Of a stretch of DNA of 53,565 nt, positions 15,915 through 25,090 are shown piece after piece. The notes below the pieces were generated by a model. It ran no database searches, was not told the origin of the DNA, and worked only from the letters and a program-made list of their open reading frames with translations. The stretch lies in assembly GCA_003139545.1 (NCBI GenBank), contig PLJC01000033.1, positions 5,033 through 58,597 on the forward strand. The letters are read 5' to 3'. Made by a program: the position numbers and the translations under genes. Each line of letters begins with the position of its first letter. Positions within the stretch are counted from its first letter, which is position 1. Origin of the DNA: Actinomycetota bacterium (lineage in GTDB: Bacteria; Actinomycetota; Thermoleophilia; Gaiellales; Gaiellaceae).

Positions 15915-17215
15915 CAGGCGAATCTTCTCGCTTGCGCCCGCTGTTGGCGCGCGATCTCGTCCTCGTCCGCCCGGACGAGGTGCCCGTCGCGGACGACCTC
16001 CTCGCCGCCCATGTACAGCCGGTCGACCCGGTGCGGCGCCGAGAGAACGAGGCCGGCAACGGGATCGGCGGCTCCGGCGAGCTCCAGGCCGTCGGTCCGC
16101 CAGACCGCGAGATCGGCCCGCTTGCCCGGCTCGAGGGAGCCGATGTCTGTCCGGCCGAGCACGGTCGCGCCGCCGCGCGTCCCGATCCGGAGGGCGTCGC
16201 GCACGGTCATCGCCCTCGGGCCGCCGCGGCCTCGGGCGACGAGGAGCGCCTGCTTCACCTCGAGCAGCAGATCGCCGCGCTCGTTCGAGGCCGACCCGTC
16301 GACGCCGAGGCCGACGCGCACGCCGGCGTCGAGCATGTCGCGCACCGGTGCGACCCCTGCACCGAGGCGCAGGTTGGACGTCGGACAATGGGCGACGCCC
16401 GTTCCCGTCTGCGCAAACTGCGCGACCTCGCCGGCGGAGAGATGAACGCAGTGCGCGCACCACACGTCTCCGGCGAGCCAGCCGAGCGACTCGAGGTACT
16501 CGACCGGCGTGCACCCGTACAGCTCGTGGCAGTACGCGCCCTCCTCGCTCGTCTCCGCGAGGTGCGTGTGCAATTGCAGATCCACGCGACGTGCAAGCGC
16601 GGCCGACGCCTGCATCAGCTCCTTCGTCACCGAGAACGGCGAGCACGGCGCTGCGACGATCTTCCCCGGGTAGGCGGACGCAAGCCGCTCCGTCTCGGCG
16701 AGGATCGTGTCGATGTCTTCGACGAGCGAGTCGGGCGGCAGGCCGCCTTGCGACTCGCCGAGATCCATCGAGCCGCGCGACGCGATCAGCGTGACGCCGA
16801 GCTCGTCCGCGGCGCGCAGCTCCGCCTCGATCAGCCCGCTCGTCCCACGCGGGAAGACGTAATGGTGGTCGAACACCGTCGTGCAGCCGGAGAGCGCGAG
16901 CTCCGCGAGCCCCGTGCGCGCCGCCGAGTACACCGACTCCTCGTCGATCCCGGCCCAGACGGGATAGAGCGCGCGCAGCCATTCGAAGAGATTCGACTCC
17001 TGCGCACGCGCGCGCGTGAGCGTCTGGTACAGGTGGTGATGCGTGTTGACGAGGCCCGGCGTGACGACGGCGCCGCCGAGGTCGACGTGCTCGCCGGCGG
17101 GCGGAGGGCCGCCGCCGACCGCAGCGATCACTCCGTCTTCGACGCGGACCCAGCCGTCGGCGTGCTCCGTGCCGGCGTCGTCCATCGTGACGACGTGCGC
17201 GCCGGTCAGCAGCAC
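15914..17215 (-). CDS. Amidohydrolase of the 8-oxoguanine deaminase / guanine deaminase group
   Basis: A 433-residue amidohydrolase-superfamily protein with metal motif NTHHHLYQTLTR, later ligands in LHTHLAETSEEG and VWCAHCVHLS, and the active-site GLGVDGSASNERGD. The pattern fits the cog0402 branch containing 8-oxoguanine deaminase, which makes urate directly. Its position before the urate-degrading enzymes supports a purine substrate (8-oxoguanine, guanine or isoguanine). GTG start overlaps adenine deaminase by 10 bp. Exact substrate uncertain. Confidence 0.82.
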   Translation of the reverse strand: MLLTGAHVVTMDDAGTEHADGWVRVEDGVIAAVGGGPPPAGEHVDLGGAVVTPGLVNTHHHLYQTLTRARAQESNLFEWLRALYPVWAGIDEESVYSAARTGLAELALSGCTTVFDHHYVFPRGTSGLIEAELRAADELGVTLIASRGSMDLGESQGGLPPDSLVEDIDTILAETERLASAYPGKIVAAPCSPFSVTKELMQASAALARRVDLQLHTHLAETSEEGAYCHELYGCTPVEYLESLGWLAGDVWCAHCVHLSAGEVAQFAQTGTGVAHCPTSNLRLGAGVAPVRDMLDAGVRVGLGVDGSASNERGDLLLEVKQALLVARGRGGPRAMTVRDALRIGTRGGATVLGRTDIGSLEPGKRADLAVWRTDGLELAGAADPVAGLVLSAPHRVDRLYMGGEEVVRDGHLVRADEDEIARQQRAQARRFA

Positions 17216-18864
17216 AGCGGCACGAGCTCGAAGCGCTCGACGTCGACGAGGCCCCGGTCGGTGATCTTCAGCGCGGGGATGACGGAGAGCGCGAGGAACG
17301 ACAGCGTGAGGAACGGCGTGGCGCCGCTCCAGCCCATCGTTGTCGCGGCCTCGTTGCAGGCGCGGCTCTGCGCGATCACGTCCGCGAGCGTTGCGACCGA
17401 GAAGAGGCCGGCCACCGGCAGCGGGCACTCGGCGACCACGCGCCCGTTCTCGACGGCGACGATGCCGCCCGCGAGCTCGACCACCCGCTGCACCGCGGCG
17501 AGCATGTCCTCGTCCGATTTCCCGACGACCACGATGTTGTGCGCGTCGTGCGCAACCGTCGACGCGAGCGCGCCGCGTTGCAGGCCGGAGCCGTGCACGA
17601 AGCCGACGCCGATGCGTCCAGTGGCAAGGTGGCGCTCGACGACGGCGATCTTGGCGAGATCCCCTGTGCCGGCGTCGACGACGAGCGACTCGGTCACGAC
17701 CTGATCGGGAATGAGGCCGATCGCGCGCACGCGGTCGCAGTTCGGCACGTCGAACGCGTCGCGACCGATCGGCGCGATGCGCACGGACTGCTGCACCCAG
17801 TCCGGAACCTCCGGGCGTGTGAAGTCCCCGATACGCCTGCCGCCCTTGAGCACGAGCTCGGGACGGAAGCTCTTCAGGTCGGGGAGGACGACGACGTCCG
17901 CGTGGTAGCCGGGCGCAAGCGCGCCGAGATCGCGCAGTCCGTGCCAGCGCGCGGGATTGAGCGTCGCGCAGACGAGCGCGTCCTCCGGCGGGACGCCCGC
18001 CGCCACGGCCTTGCGCACCATCCCGTTGATGTGGCCGTCGTCGACGATGTCGTCGGGATCGCGATCGTCCGTGCAGAACGCGATCTGCGCCGGCCCGAGC
18101 TCGGTGATGAGCGGGACGAGCGCCTCGAGGTTGCGCGCCATCGAGGCCTCGCGGATCAGGAGCCAGATGCCTGCGCGCAGGCGCTCGCGTCCCTCCTCGA
18201 GCGTGAGCGCCTCGTGGTCGGAGCGGATGCCCGCCGACGCGTACGCGTTCAGCTCCTTGCCCATGAGCCCCGGCGCGTGCCCGTCTGCGTGCTCGGCGCC
18301 GTTCAGTCCGAGCTTCGACAGCTCGCGCGGATCGCCGGCGACGACGCCGGGGAAGTTCATCATCTCGGCGAGGCCGAGTACGCGGCGGCGGCGCAACAGG
18401 GACTCGAGCTCCTCGTCCCCGAGCGCGCGCCGAGGCGACTCGAACGGCGACGCGGGCACGCACGACGATGCCATGAAATACACGTCGAGCGGCAGCTCCG
18501 AGCAGAACTCGATCAGCCAGTGGACGCCGTCGGTGCCGAGGACGTTCGCGATCTCGTGCGGATCGGCGACGACGGCCGTCGTTCCGAGCGGCAGGACGAG
18601 GCGCGCGAACTCGTCCGGCAGGAGCTTCGTCGACTCGAGGTGCATGTGCGCATCGATGAAGCCGGGAACGACGTACCGGCCGGTGACGTCGATCGTCTGT
18701 TGGCCCTCGTAGTCGCCGAGACCGGCGATCCATCCGTCCACGATCGCGACGTCGACTTCGAGCCATTCGCGTGTGAAGACCGAGAGCACCCGGCCTCCGG
18801 TGAGGACGAGATCGGCGGGCTCGGCGCCGCGGGCGACGGCGATCCGGCGGGCGAGATCGGCCAT
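17206..18864 (-). CDS. ade: Adenine deaminase
   Basis: Deaminates adenine to hypoxanthine, feeding the divergent xanthine dehydrogenase. A 552-residue amidohydrolase with FIDAHMHLEST, VADPHEIANVLG, CTDDRDPDDIV and the adenine-deaminase C-terminal HDAHNIVVVGKSDEDM. ATG 18864 is preferred over TTG 18867. The upstream TAAGGTGG can be read as a -10 (TAAGGT, 6 nt before ATG) or as a ribosome site. First gene of the six-gene minus-strand operon. Confidence 0.94.
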   Translation of the reverse strand: MADLARRIAVARGAEPADLVLTGGRVLSVFTREWLEVDVAIVDGWIAGLGDYEGQQTIDVTGRYVVPGFIDAHMHLESTKLLPDEFARLVLPLGTTAVVADPHEIANVLGTDGVHWLIEFCSELPLDVYFMASSCVPASPFESPRRALGDEELESLLRRRRVLGLAEMMNFPGVVAGDPRELSKLGLNGAEHADGHAPGLMGKELNAYASAGIRSDHEALTLEEGRERLRAGIWLLIREASMARNLEALVPLITELGPAQIAFCTDDRDPDDIVDDGHINGMVRKAVAAGVPPEDALVCATLNPARWHGLRDLGALAPGYHADVVVLPDLKSFRPELVLKGGRRIGDFTRPEVPDWVQQSVRIAPIGRDAFDVPNCDRVRAIGLIPDQVVTESLVVDAGTGDLAKIAVVERHLATGRIGVGFVHGSGLQRGALASTVAHDAHNIVVVGKSDEDMLAAVQRVVELAGGIVAVENGRVVAECPLPVAGLFSVATLADVIAQSRACNEAATTMGWSGATPFLTLSFLALSVIPALKITDRGLVDVERFELVPLCC

Positions 18865-18870
18865 CAAGCC

Positions 18871-18889
18871 ACCTTAGAGGTTCTAGTGT
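18871..18889. promoter_or_regulatory. Divergent promoter pair between ade and xanthine dehydrogenase
   Basis: On the minus strand TAAGGT (18871-18876) lies 6 nt from the ade ATG. On the plus strand TAGTGT (18884-18889) lies 6 nt from the ATG at 18896. Both fit leaderless starts. The two purine operons therefore share a 31-bp control region, which would let one regulator switch both; no clear operator palindrome is visible there. Confidence 0.5.
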
Positions 18890-18895
18890 TGCGGG

Positions 18896-19681
18896 ATGGA
18901 CGTGCTCAGCCCGCGCACGCTCGACGAGGCGTTGCGCCTGCGGGCAGAGCGTCCCGGAGCCGTGCCGATCGAGGGCGGGACCGACCTCATGGTCGACCTG
19001 AACTTCGACCGGCGACGGCCTGAGGCGATGCTCAACCTGAACGAAGTGCCCGAGCTGCGCGGCTGGTCGCGCGAGAACGGCTCGCTGCGGCTCGGCGCCG
19101 GCCTGACGTTCACGGAGATCGAGCACTCCGAGCTCGCGTCGCTGCTGCCCGCGCTTGCGGAGGCGTCACGCACCGTCGGCTCGCCGCAGATCCGCAACCG
19201 CGGAACGATCGGCGGCAACCTCGGCACCGCGTCGCCCGCCGGCGACGCGCTTCCGCCGCTCCTGATCGAGGGCGCCGACATCGAGGTCGCGAGCCTGCGC
19301 GGCGTGCGCCGCCTTCCGCTCACCGAGTTCCTCGTCGGGCCGAAGCGCAACGCGCTCGCCGAGGACGAGCTCATCGTCGCGGTGCACATCGAGCCCAGCG
19401 GTGCGGCGCAGACGTTCATGAAGATCGGTCCGCGGAACGCGATGGTGATCGCGGTCTGCTCGCTCGCGCTGAGCGTCGACCGGGAGCGCAATGAGGCCCG
19501 CGCCGCATTCGGGTCGGCAGGCCCGGTCGCGACGCTCGTCACCGGTGAGCTGGACGGATTCGCCGATCGAGTCGTCGCAGCGTCGAGCCCGATCGACGAC
19601 GTGCGCGGCACGGCCGCGTACCGGCGACACGCGCTGCGCGTGCTCGCGGGGCGCGCACTCGAGAGATGCATGGTCGCGTGA
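18896..19681 (+). CDS. Xanthine dehydrogenase FAD-binding subunit (CoxM/XdhB-like)
   Basis: A 261-residue FAD subunit of a molybdenum hydroxylase. FAD motifs are PIEGGTDLMVDL and TIGGNLGTASPAGDALPPL, followed by the C-terminal CO-dehydrogenase flavoprotein domain. It passes electrons from the iron-sulfur subunit. First gene of a three-subunit operon; the purine setting favours xanthine/hypoxanthine as substrate over CO or nicotinate. Confidence 0.9.
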   Translation: MDVLSPRTLDEALRLRAERPGAVPIEGGTDLMVDLNFDRRRPEAMLNLNEVPELRGWSRENGSLRLGAGLTFTEIEHSELASLLPALAEASRTVGSPQIRNRGTIGGNLGTASPAGDALPPLLIEGADIEVASLRGVRRLPLTEFLVGPKRNALAEDELIVAVHIEPSGAAQTFMKIGPRNAMVIAVCSLALSVDRERNEARAAFGSAGPVATLVTGELDGFADRVVAASSPIDDVRGTAAYRRHALRVLAGRALERCMVA

Positions 19682-20124
19682 AGATCTCGCTGACGATCAA
19701 CGGTGAGCGCCGGGAGGCCGACGTGTGGGAGGGCGAGAGCCTCCTCTTCGCACTGCGCGAACGCCTCGGGTTGCCGGGCTCGAAGAACGCATGCGAGCAG
19801 GGCGAATGCGGGTCGTGCTCGGTCATCCTCGACGGCGAGCTCGTGTGCGCGTGCCTCGTGCTCGCCGCGCAGGCGGACGGCCACGAGGTCGTCACGGTCG
19901 AAGGGCCTGGCTTCGAGCACGTGCAGCAGGCGTTCGTCGAGGCGGGCGCCGTGCAGTGCGGCTTCTGCACGCCCGGGCTCGTCGTAGCCACGGCCGCTTT
20001 GCTGAAGCAGACCCCCGACCCGAACGAGGACGAGATCCGCGAGGCCCTCTCCGGCAACCTGTGCCGCTGCACGGGCTACGCGAAGATCTTCGACGCCGTG
20101 CGGCTCGCCGCGGAGCGCGCGTGA
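19678..20124 (+). CDS. Xanthine dehydrogenase [2Fe-2S] subunit
   Basis: A 148-residue protein with the plant-ferredoxin cluster CEQGECGSCSV...C and the second cluster CGFCTPG and CRCTGY in a helical domain. GTG 19678 overlaps the FAD-subunit stop (GTGA) and gives the normal VKISLTINGERR start; ATG 19666 would add four residues. Relays electrons between Mo cofactor and FAD. Confidence 0.94.
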   Translation: MKISLTINGERREADVWEGESLLFALRERLGLPGSKNACEQGECGSCSVILDGELVCACLVLAAQADGHEVVTVEGPGFEHVQQAFVEAGAVQCGFCTPGLVVATAALLKQTPDPNEDEIREALSGNLCRCTGYAKIFDAVRLAAERA

Positions 20125-22340
20125 GCGCATCCCCGAAGACCGTCCTGGGCTGGATCGGCGAGAGCGTCCGCCGGGCGGACGGGACGCCGAAGACGACCGG
20201 CGAGTTCGCGTACGCGAGCGACCTGCAGGCGGCCGGGATGCTCTGGGGCCACACGTTGCGCGCGCCGCACGCGCATGCGCGCGTCCGCGGGATCGATCTC
20301 TCCGCCGCGTTGACGATGCCCGGCGTGCACGCGGTGCTCACGCACGAAGACGTGCCCGGGCGGAAGACGTACGGGCTCGAGTTCCACGACCAGCCCGTCC
20401 TCGCGATCGACCGTGTCCGCTACTTCGGCGAGCCGGTCGCCGTCGTCGCCGCCGAGCATCCGGAGCAGGCCCGCCGAGCCGCGGAGCGCATCGTCGTCGA
20501 CTACGAGCCGCTCCCGCCGATCGCGGACCCCGAGCGCGCTACGGAGTCGGAGCCGCTGCATCCCGCGCGCGAAACGTACGAGACCGGCCACTACCTCGAC
20601 GACCCGCGCCCGAACGTCGTCCGTTCGATGCGGGTCGTCCACGGTGACCCGGACGCGCGCGGCGACGTCGTCGTCGAGGGGACGTACGAGATCGGCACGC
20701 AGGATCAGGCGTTCCTCGGGCCGGAGTCGGGGCTCGCCGTCCCTGACGGCGAGGGCGGCGTCGACATCTACGTCGCAACGCAGTGGCTGCACGTCGACCG
20801 CGAGCAGGTCGCGCCGTGCCTGGCGCTCCCGGAGGAGCAAGTGCGAATCCATCTTGCGGGCGTCGGCGGCGCCTTCGGAGGACGGGAGGATCTCTCCATC
20901 CAGATCCATGCGGCGCTGCTCGCGCTGCACACGAGCCGGCCGGTGAAGATGGTCTACAACCGGCAGGAGTCGTTCACCGGACACGTGCACCGCCATCCGG
21001 CACGCATCCACGCGCAGCATCACGCGACGCGCGACGGTCGGCTCGTCTGCGTGAAGATGCAGATCCTGCTCGACGGGGGCGCGTACGCGTCGAGCTCGAC
21101 CGCCGTCACCGCGAACGCGACCTCGTTCGCGTGCGGCCCGTACGCCGTTCCGAATGCGCACATCGAGACGACGTGCGTGTTCACGAACAACCCTCCCTGC
21201 GGCGCGATGCGCGGCTTCGGCGCGGTGCAGACGTGCTTCGCCGCCGAGGCGCAGATGGACAAGCTCGCGCGCGCGCTCGAGCTCGACCCGATCGAGTTGC
21301 GCCTGCTGAACGCGCTCGCGCCCGGCGACACGCTGCCGACGGGTCAGCGCATCGACGGCTCGCTGCCGGTCGCCGAGGTCATCCGGCGCTGCGCTGCGCT
21401 CCCCGAGCCGGCACCGGAGGAGCTGCCGCGTCCGGCGATCCGCCTGCCTGGCGGGGCCGGCAACACGACGCGTGGCGAAGGCGTGAGACGCGGCACCGGT
21501 TTCGCGGTCGGGTTCAAGAACATCGCCTACTCGGAGGGCTTCGACGACTCCTGCGCGGCCCGCGTCCGGCTGTTCGCGGATGGCTCGGCCGAGGTGCACT
21601 GCGCCGCCGCCGAGGTCGGGCAGGGGGTGACGAACGTCATCCTCCAGGTCGCGCGCACCGAGCTCGAGACCGAGGACGTCCGGCTGGCGCCGGGCACGAC
21701 CGCGGCCGTCGGCTCGGCCGGGTCTTCGTCCGCGTCGCGCATGACCTGGATGGCCGCGGGCGCGGTTCGCGACGCCTGCCGTGCCGCTCTTGCGGAGCGC
21801 GAGTCGCGCGGCGGAGGAGAGGTGGACGTCGAGCGTGTCTACCGGCACCGGCCGACGGCGCCGCTCGATCCCGAGACCGGCCAGGTCGGCGACCTACCCG
21901 CGCACGTCGCGTTCGCCTGCGCCGCGATGAAGGTCGTGGCCGAGGTCGACGTCGATCTCGGCCTGACGCGGATCGTCTGGATCGGCACTGCGCAGGACGT
22001 CGGCAAGGCGATCAACCCGCAGGCGGTCGAAGGTCAGATCGAGGGCGGCACCGCGCAGGGGATCGGCCTCGCCCTGATGGAGGAGATCCAGACGCGCGAC
22101 GGGGTGATCACGAACGCGAGCTTCACCGACTACCTCATCCCGACGGCGCTCGACGTGCCGCCGATCGTCTCGGAGCTGGTGGAGGATCCCGAGCCGGACG
22201 CCCCCTACGGCGTCAAGGGCGTCGGCGAGCCGCCGACCGTCGTGTCCACGGCCGCCGTCGTCGCCGCCCTCCGCGACGCGACCGGCCGAGAGCTTTCGCG
22301 TGTGCCCGTGCGGCCGGACGACATCGTCGGTCTCACCTAG
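20121..22340 (+). CDS. Xanthine dehydrogenase molybdopterin-binding subunit
   Basis: A 739-residue Mo hydroxylase large subunit: N-terminal a/b hammerhead domain, then VGGAFGGRED, GAMRGFGAVQ, AAEVGQGV and the catalytic glutamate motif KGVGEPPTVVS near the end. No AYRG-type CODH active-loop cysteine is seen, which argues against carbon monoxide dehydrogenase. Oxidises hypoxanthine and xanthine to urate in the cytoplasm, upstream of PuuD. Needs the moaC/mog products. GTGA overlap with the previous gene. Confidence 0.92.
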   Translation: MSASPKTVLGWIGESVRRADGTPKTTGEFAYASDLQAAGMLWGHTLRAPHAHARVRGIDLSAALTMPGVHAVLTHEDVPGRKTYGLEFHDQPVLAIDRVRYFGEPVAVVAAEHPEQARRAAERIVVDYEPLPPIADPERATESEPLHPARETYETGHYLDDPRPNVVRSMRVVHGDPDARGDVVVEGTYEIGTQDQAFLGPESGLAVPDGEGGVDIYVATQWLHVDREQVAPCLALPEEQVRIHLAGVGGAFGGREDLSIQIHAALLALHTSRPVKMVYNRQESFTGHVHRHPARIHAQHHATRDGRLVCVKMQILLDGGAYASSSTAVTANATSFACGPYAVPNAHIETTCVFTNNPPCGAMRGFGAVQTCFAAEAQMDKLARALELDPIELRLLNALAPGDTLPTGQRIDGSLPVAEVIRRCAALPEPAPEELPRPAIRLPGGAGNTTRGEGVRRGTGFAVGFKNIAYSEGFDDSCAARVRLFADGSAEVHCAAAEVGQGVTNVILQVARTELETEDVRLAPGTTAAVGSAGSSSASRMTWMAAGAVRDACRAALAERESRGGGEVDVERVYRHRPTAPLDPETGQVGDLPAHVAFACAAMKVVAEVDVDLGLTRIVWIGTAQDVGKAINPQAVEGQIEGGTAQGIGLALMEEIQTRDGVITNASFTDYLIPTALDVPPIVSELVEDPEPDAPYGVKGVGEPPTVVSTAAVVAALRDATGRELSRVPVRPDDIVGLT

Positions 22341-22360
22341 GAATCGGCGGAAGCGCTCCT

Positions 22361-22366
22361 TATGAT
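22361..22366 (+). promoter_or_regulatory. Candidate -10 for the BMP/ABC nucleoside importer operon
   Basis: TATGAT sits in the 63-bp gap before the binding-protein gene; no good -35 is seen. Unlike most genes here, this one has an untranslated leader of about 30 nt ending in GAGAGGGG, 4 nt before ATG 22404. Confidence 0.4.
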
Positions 22367-22403
22367 CGAGGCTCGGGTGAGGCCTGCGATCGAGAGGGGA
22401 ATC

Positions 22404-23516
22404 ATGAGGAAGAGGAAGCACGCGCTCGCCGCCCTGGTGGTGGCGATCGCAGCGACTGGGGTGGTACTCGCTGCGGGTGTCGGCGCCGGCTCGGCGAAGT
22501 CGAACTCCGCCTTCAAGGTGGCCTGGATCTATGTCGGCCCGCACAACGACGGTGGCTGGTCCCAGGCGCACGATGCCGGCAGGCTGTACGTGCAGAAGAT
22601 GCTCGGCAGCAAGGTGCAGACGACGTACAAGGAGAACATCGCGGTCGGCGCGCAGCTCCAGCAGACCGTCGCGAGCCTCGTCAACCAGGGCTACAAGATG
22701 ATCTTCGGCACGTCGTACGGCTACTTCTCCAAGGCGTTTGCGGCGAAGTACCCGAGCGTCCTGTTCGAGCAGGCGACGGGCACCGATGTCGCGAAGAACC
22801 TGTCGGAGTACTTCGGCGCCGCCGAGGACTCGGTCTTCCTCTCCGGGATGGCCGCGGGCGCTGCGTCGAAGACCGGTGACATCGGCTACGTCGTCGCGTT
22901 TCCGATCCCCGAGGTCATCCGGCACGCGAACGCGTTCACGCTCGGCGCTCAGGTGACGCATCCGGGTGCGAAGGTCCACCTCGTCTGGACGAACAACTGG
23001 TTCGACCCGGCGAAGGAGAAGAAGGCGGCCCAGAGCCTCGTCGCAGCAGGCGCCGACGTGCTCGGGCAGAACGTCGACTCTCCGGCGACCGGCCAGTTCG
23101 CCGAGTCGAAGGGGATCCCGTGGGTCGGTTACGACTCCGACTCGTCGAAGTTCGCACCGAAGTCGTGGCAAACGGCGTCGGTGTACAACTGGGGCCCGTA
23201 TTACCTGTCGCGCGTCAAGGCGGCGATGAACGGGACCTGGAAGTCGGGCTTCTACTACGGCTCGATGAAGTCGGGCTTCACCGGCATTGCGGCGTTCGGC
23301 CCCAGCGTGTCTGCGGCGACAAAGGCGAAGATCGCCGCGAAGATGAAGGCGATCGAGAACGGCTCGTTCTACGAGTTCACGGGCCCGCTCTACGACCAGA
23401 GCGGCAAGCTGCGCGTGAAGTCAGGCGTGCGGATGCAGGTGCTCAAGGGCGGCACGAACAGCCTGTACGGCATGAGCTGGCTCGTGAAGGGCGTGGTCGG
23501 TAGCCCGAAGGGCTAG
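22404..23516 (+). CDS. BMP-family ABC substrate-binding protein (nucleoside/purine uptake)
   Basis: A 370-residue secreted protein: basic start MRKRKH, hydrophobic signal segment (about 8-30), then a mature BMP domain (VAWIYVGPHNDGGWSQAHDAG, the family's ligand region). There is no cysteine in the signal region, so the usual lipobox is absent. Relatives bind nucleosides or purines. It leads an operon with an ATPase and two permeases, next to purine-degrading enzymes, so it probably captures nucleosides or nucleobases. Confidence 0.87.
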   Translation: MRKRKHALAALVVAIAATGVVLAAGVGAGSAKSNSAFKVAWIYVGPHNDGGWSQAHDAGRLYVQKMLGSKVQTTYKENIAVGAQLQQTVASLVNQGYKMIFGTSYGYFSKAFAAKYPSVLFEQATGTDVAKNLSEYFGAAEDSVFLSGMAAGAASKTGDIGYVVAFPIPEVIRHANAFTLGAQVTHPGAKVHLVWTNNWFDPAKEKKAAQSLVAAGADVLGQNVDSPATGQFAESKGIPWVGYDSDSSKFAPKSWQTASVYNWGPYYLSRVKAAMNGTWKSGFYYGSMKSGFTGIAAFGPSVSAATKAKIAAKMKAIENGSFYEFTGPLYDQSGKLRVKSGVRMQVLKGGTNSLYGMSWLVKGVVGSPKG

Positions 23517-25090
23517 TGACGGTTCAGTCGGAGAAGGACCGGAGGGGCGCCGACGGCGCCCCTCCGCCTCCCGCGGTCGAAATGCGCGGGATCGTCAAGC
23601 GCTTCCCCGGGGTGCTCGCGAACGACCGCGTCGATTTCGAGGCCGCCGCGGGCGAGGTGCACGCGCTGCTCGGCGAGAACGGCGCCGGCAAAAGCACCCT
23701 CTCGAACATCCTCACCGGCCTCTACCGGCCTGACGCGGGCGAGATCTTCATCGACGGCGAGCCGGTGCAGTTCCACTCGCCGCGTGACGCGCTCGACGCG
23801 CGGATCTTCATGGTGCATCAGCACTTCCGGCTCGTCGAGCCGTTCACCGTCGCGGAGAACGTCGTGCTCGGCGACCATCGCGGCGAGGGCCGCACGTTCC
23901 GGCTCAGGCATCGCGCGATCGAACAGCGCGTCGCCGAGCTCTCGAAGCGCTACGGCCTCGCCGTCGACCCGCGCGCCCGCGTGTGGCAGCTCTCGCTCGG
24001 AGAGCAGCAGCGCGTCGAGATCCTGAAGGCGCTCTACCGCGAGGCGCGGATCCTCATCCTCGACGAGCCGACGGCGGTGCTGACACCGCAGGAAGCCGAC
24101 GTCCTGTTCGAGACGCTGCGCGAGATGGCCGCCGAGGGGAGGACCGTCGTCTTCATCTCGCACAAGCTGCACGAGGTGAAGGCGGTCGCCGACCGTGTCA
24201 CCGTCCTGCGCGGCGGCCGCTCGGTCGCGACGGTGTCGGCGGCCGACGCGACGCTGCGCTCGCTCGCGTCCCTCATGGTCGGCCGCGAGCTGGACAGCGG
24301 GCAGCCGGCACGGGCGAGAACCCCGGGCGAGCCGGTGCTCGAGCTCACGGACGTCTGGTCGGACGCCGACCGAGGCGACTCTGCGGTGCGGGGCGCGTCG
24401 CTTGTCGTGCGCGGCGGCGAGATCGTGGCCGTCGCCGGCGTCGCAGGCAACGGGCAGCGGGAGCTGGCGGAGACCGTGGCCGGCATGCGCCGGGCGACGC
24501 GCGGGAAAATCCTCGTGTGTGGCAAGGCGATCCGCGCCGGCGATCCGCGGTCGGCGATCGCAGCTGGAGTTGCCTACGTGCCGGAGGACCGTCTCGGAAC
24601 CGGGGTCGCTCCGAGCCTGAGCATCGCCTCGAACCTCGCGCTGAAGGGCTACCGCGAGCGGAGCTCGTCGCACGGGCCGCTGCTTCGGATCGGGCGCATT
24701 CGCGAACACGCTGTCGAGCTGATCCAGCGCTACAGCATCGCCGCGCCTGGGCCCGGTGCGCCGGCGCGGCTCCTGTCGGGCGGCAACTTGCAGAAGGTCG
24801 TCCTCGCGCGCGAGTTCTCCGGCAAGCCGCGGCTGCTCATCGCCGCGTCGCCGACCCGCGGGCTCGACGTCGGCGCGATCGAGACAGTGCACGCGTACCT
24901 GCGCGAGGCCGCCGCAGACGGCGTCGGCGTGCTCCTCATCAGCGAGGACCTCGACGAGATCCTCCTGCTCGCCGACCGCGTCGCGGTGATGTACGAGGGC
25001 GCGATCGTGGGCGAGACGTCGCGCGAGGAGGCGGACGTCGAGGAGATCGGCCTGCTCATGGCCGGCGGACAGGATCCTCGTGCGGATTGA
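23516..25090 (+). CDS. Nucleoside/sugar-type ABC transporter ATP-binding protein (two ABC domains)
   Basis: A 524-residue RbsA-like tandem ATPase. Domain 1 has Walker A GENGAGKST, signature LSLGEQQRVEI and Walker B ILILDEPTAVLT. Domain 2 has the usual degenerate Walker A AGVAGNGQREL, signature LSGGNLQKVVLAREF, and PTRGLDVGAIE without a normal Walker B aspartate, as in this family. GTG start shares a base with the previous stop (TAGTG). Confidence 0.92.
   Translation: MTVQSEKDRRGADGAPPPPAVEMRGIVKRFPGVLANDRVDFEAAAGEVHALLGENGAGKSTLSNILTGLYRPDAGEIFIDGEPVQFHSPRDALDARIFMVHQHFRLVEPFTVAENVVLGDHRGEGRTFRLRHRAIEQRVAELSKRYGLAVDPRARVWQLSLGEQQRVEILKALYREARILILDEPTAVLTPQEADVLFETLREMAAEGRTVVFISHKLHEVKAVADRVTVLRGGRSVATVSAADATLRSLASLMVGRELDSGQPARARTPGEPVLELTDVWSDADRGDSAVRGASLVVRGGEIVAVAGVAGNGQRELAETVAGMRRATRGKILVCGKAIRAGDPRSAIAAGVAYVPEDRLGTGVAPSLSIASNLALKGYRERSSSHGPLLRIGRIREHAVELIQRYSIAAPGPGAPARLLSGGNLQKVVLAREFSGKPRLLIAASPTRGLDVGAIETVHAYLREAAADGVGVLLISEDLDEILLLADRVAVMYEGAIVGETSREEADVEEIGLLMAGGQDPRAD

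Noticed and set aside
20121..22340. Aerobic carbon monoxide dehydrogenase instead of xanthine dehydrogenase
   Set aside because: The active-site loop cysteine motif of form I CODH is not seen, and the surrounding genes are all purine-related.
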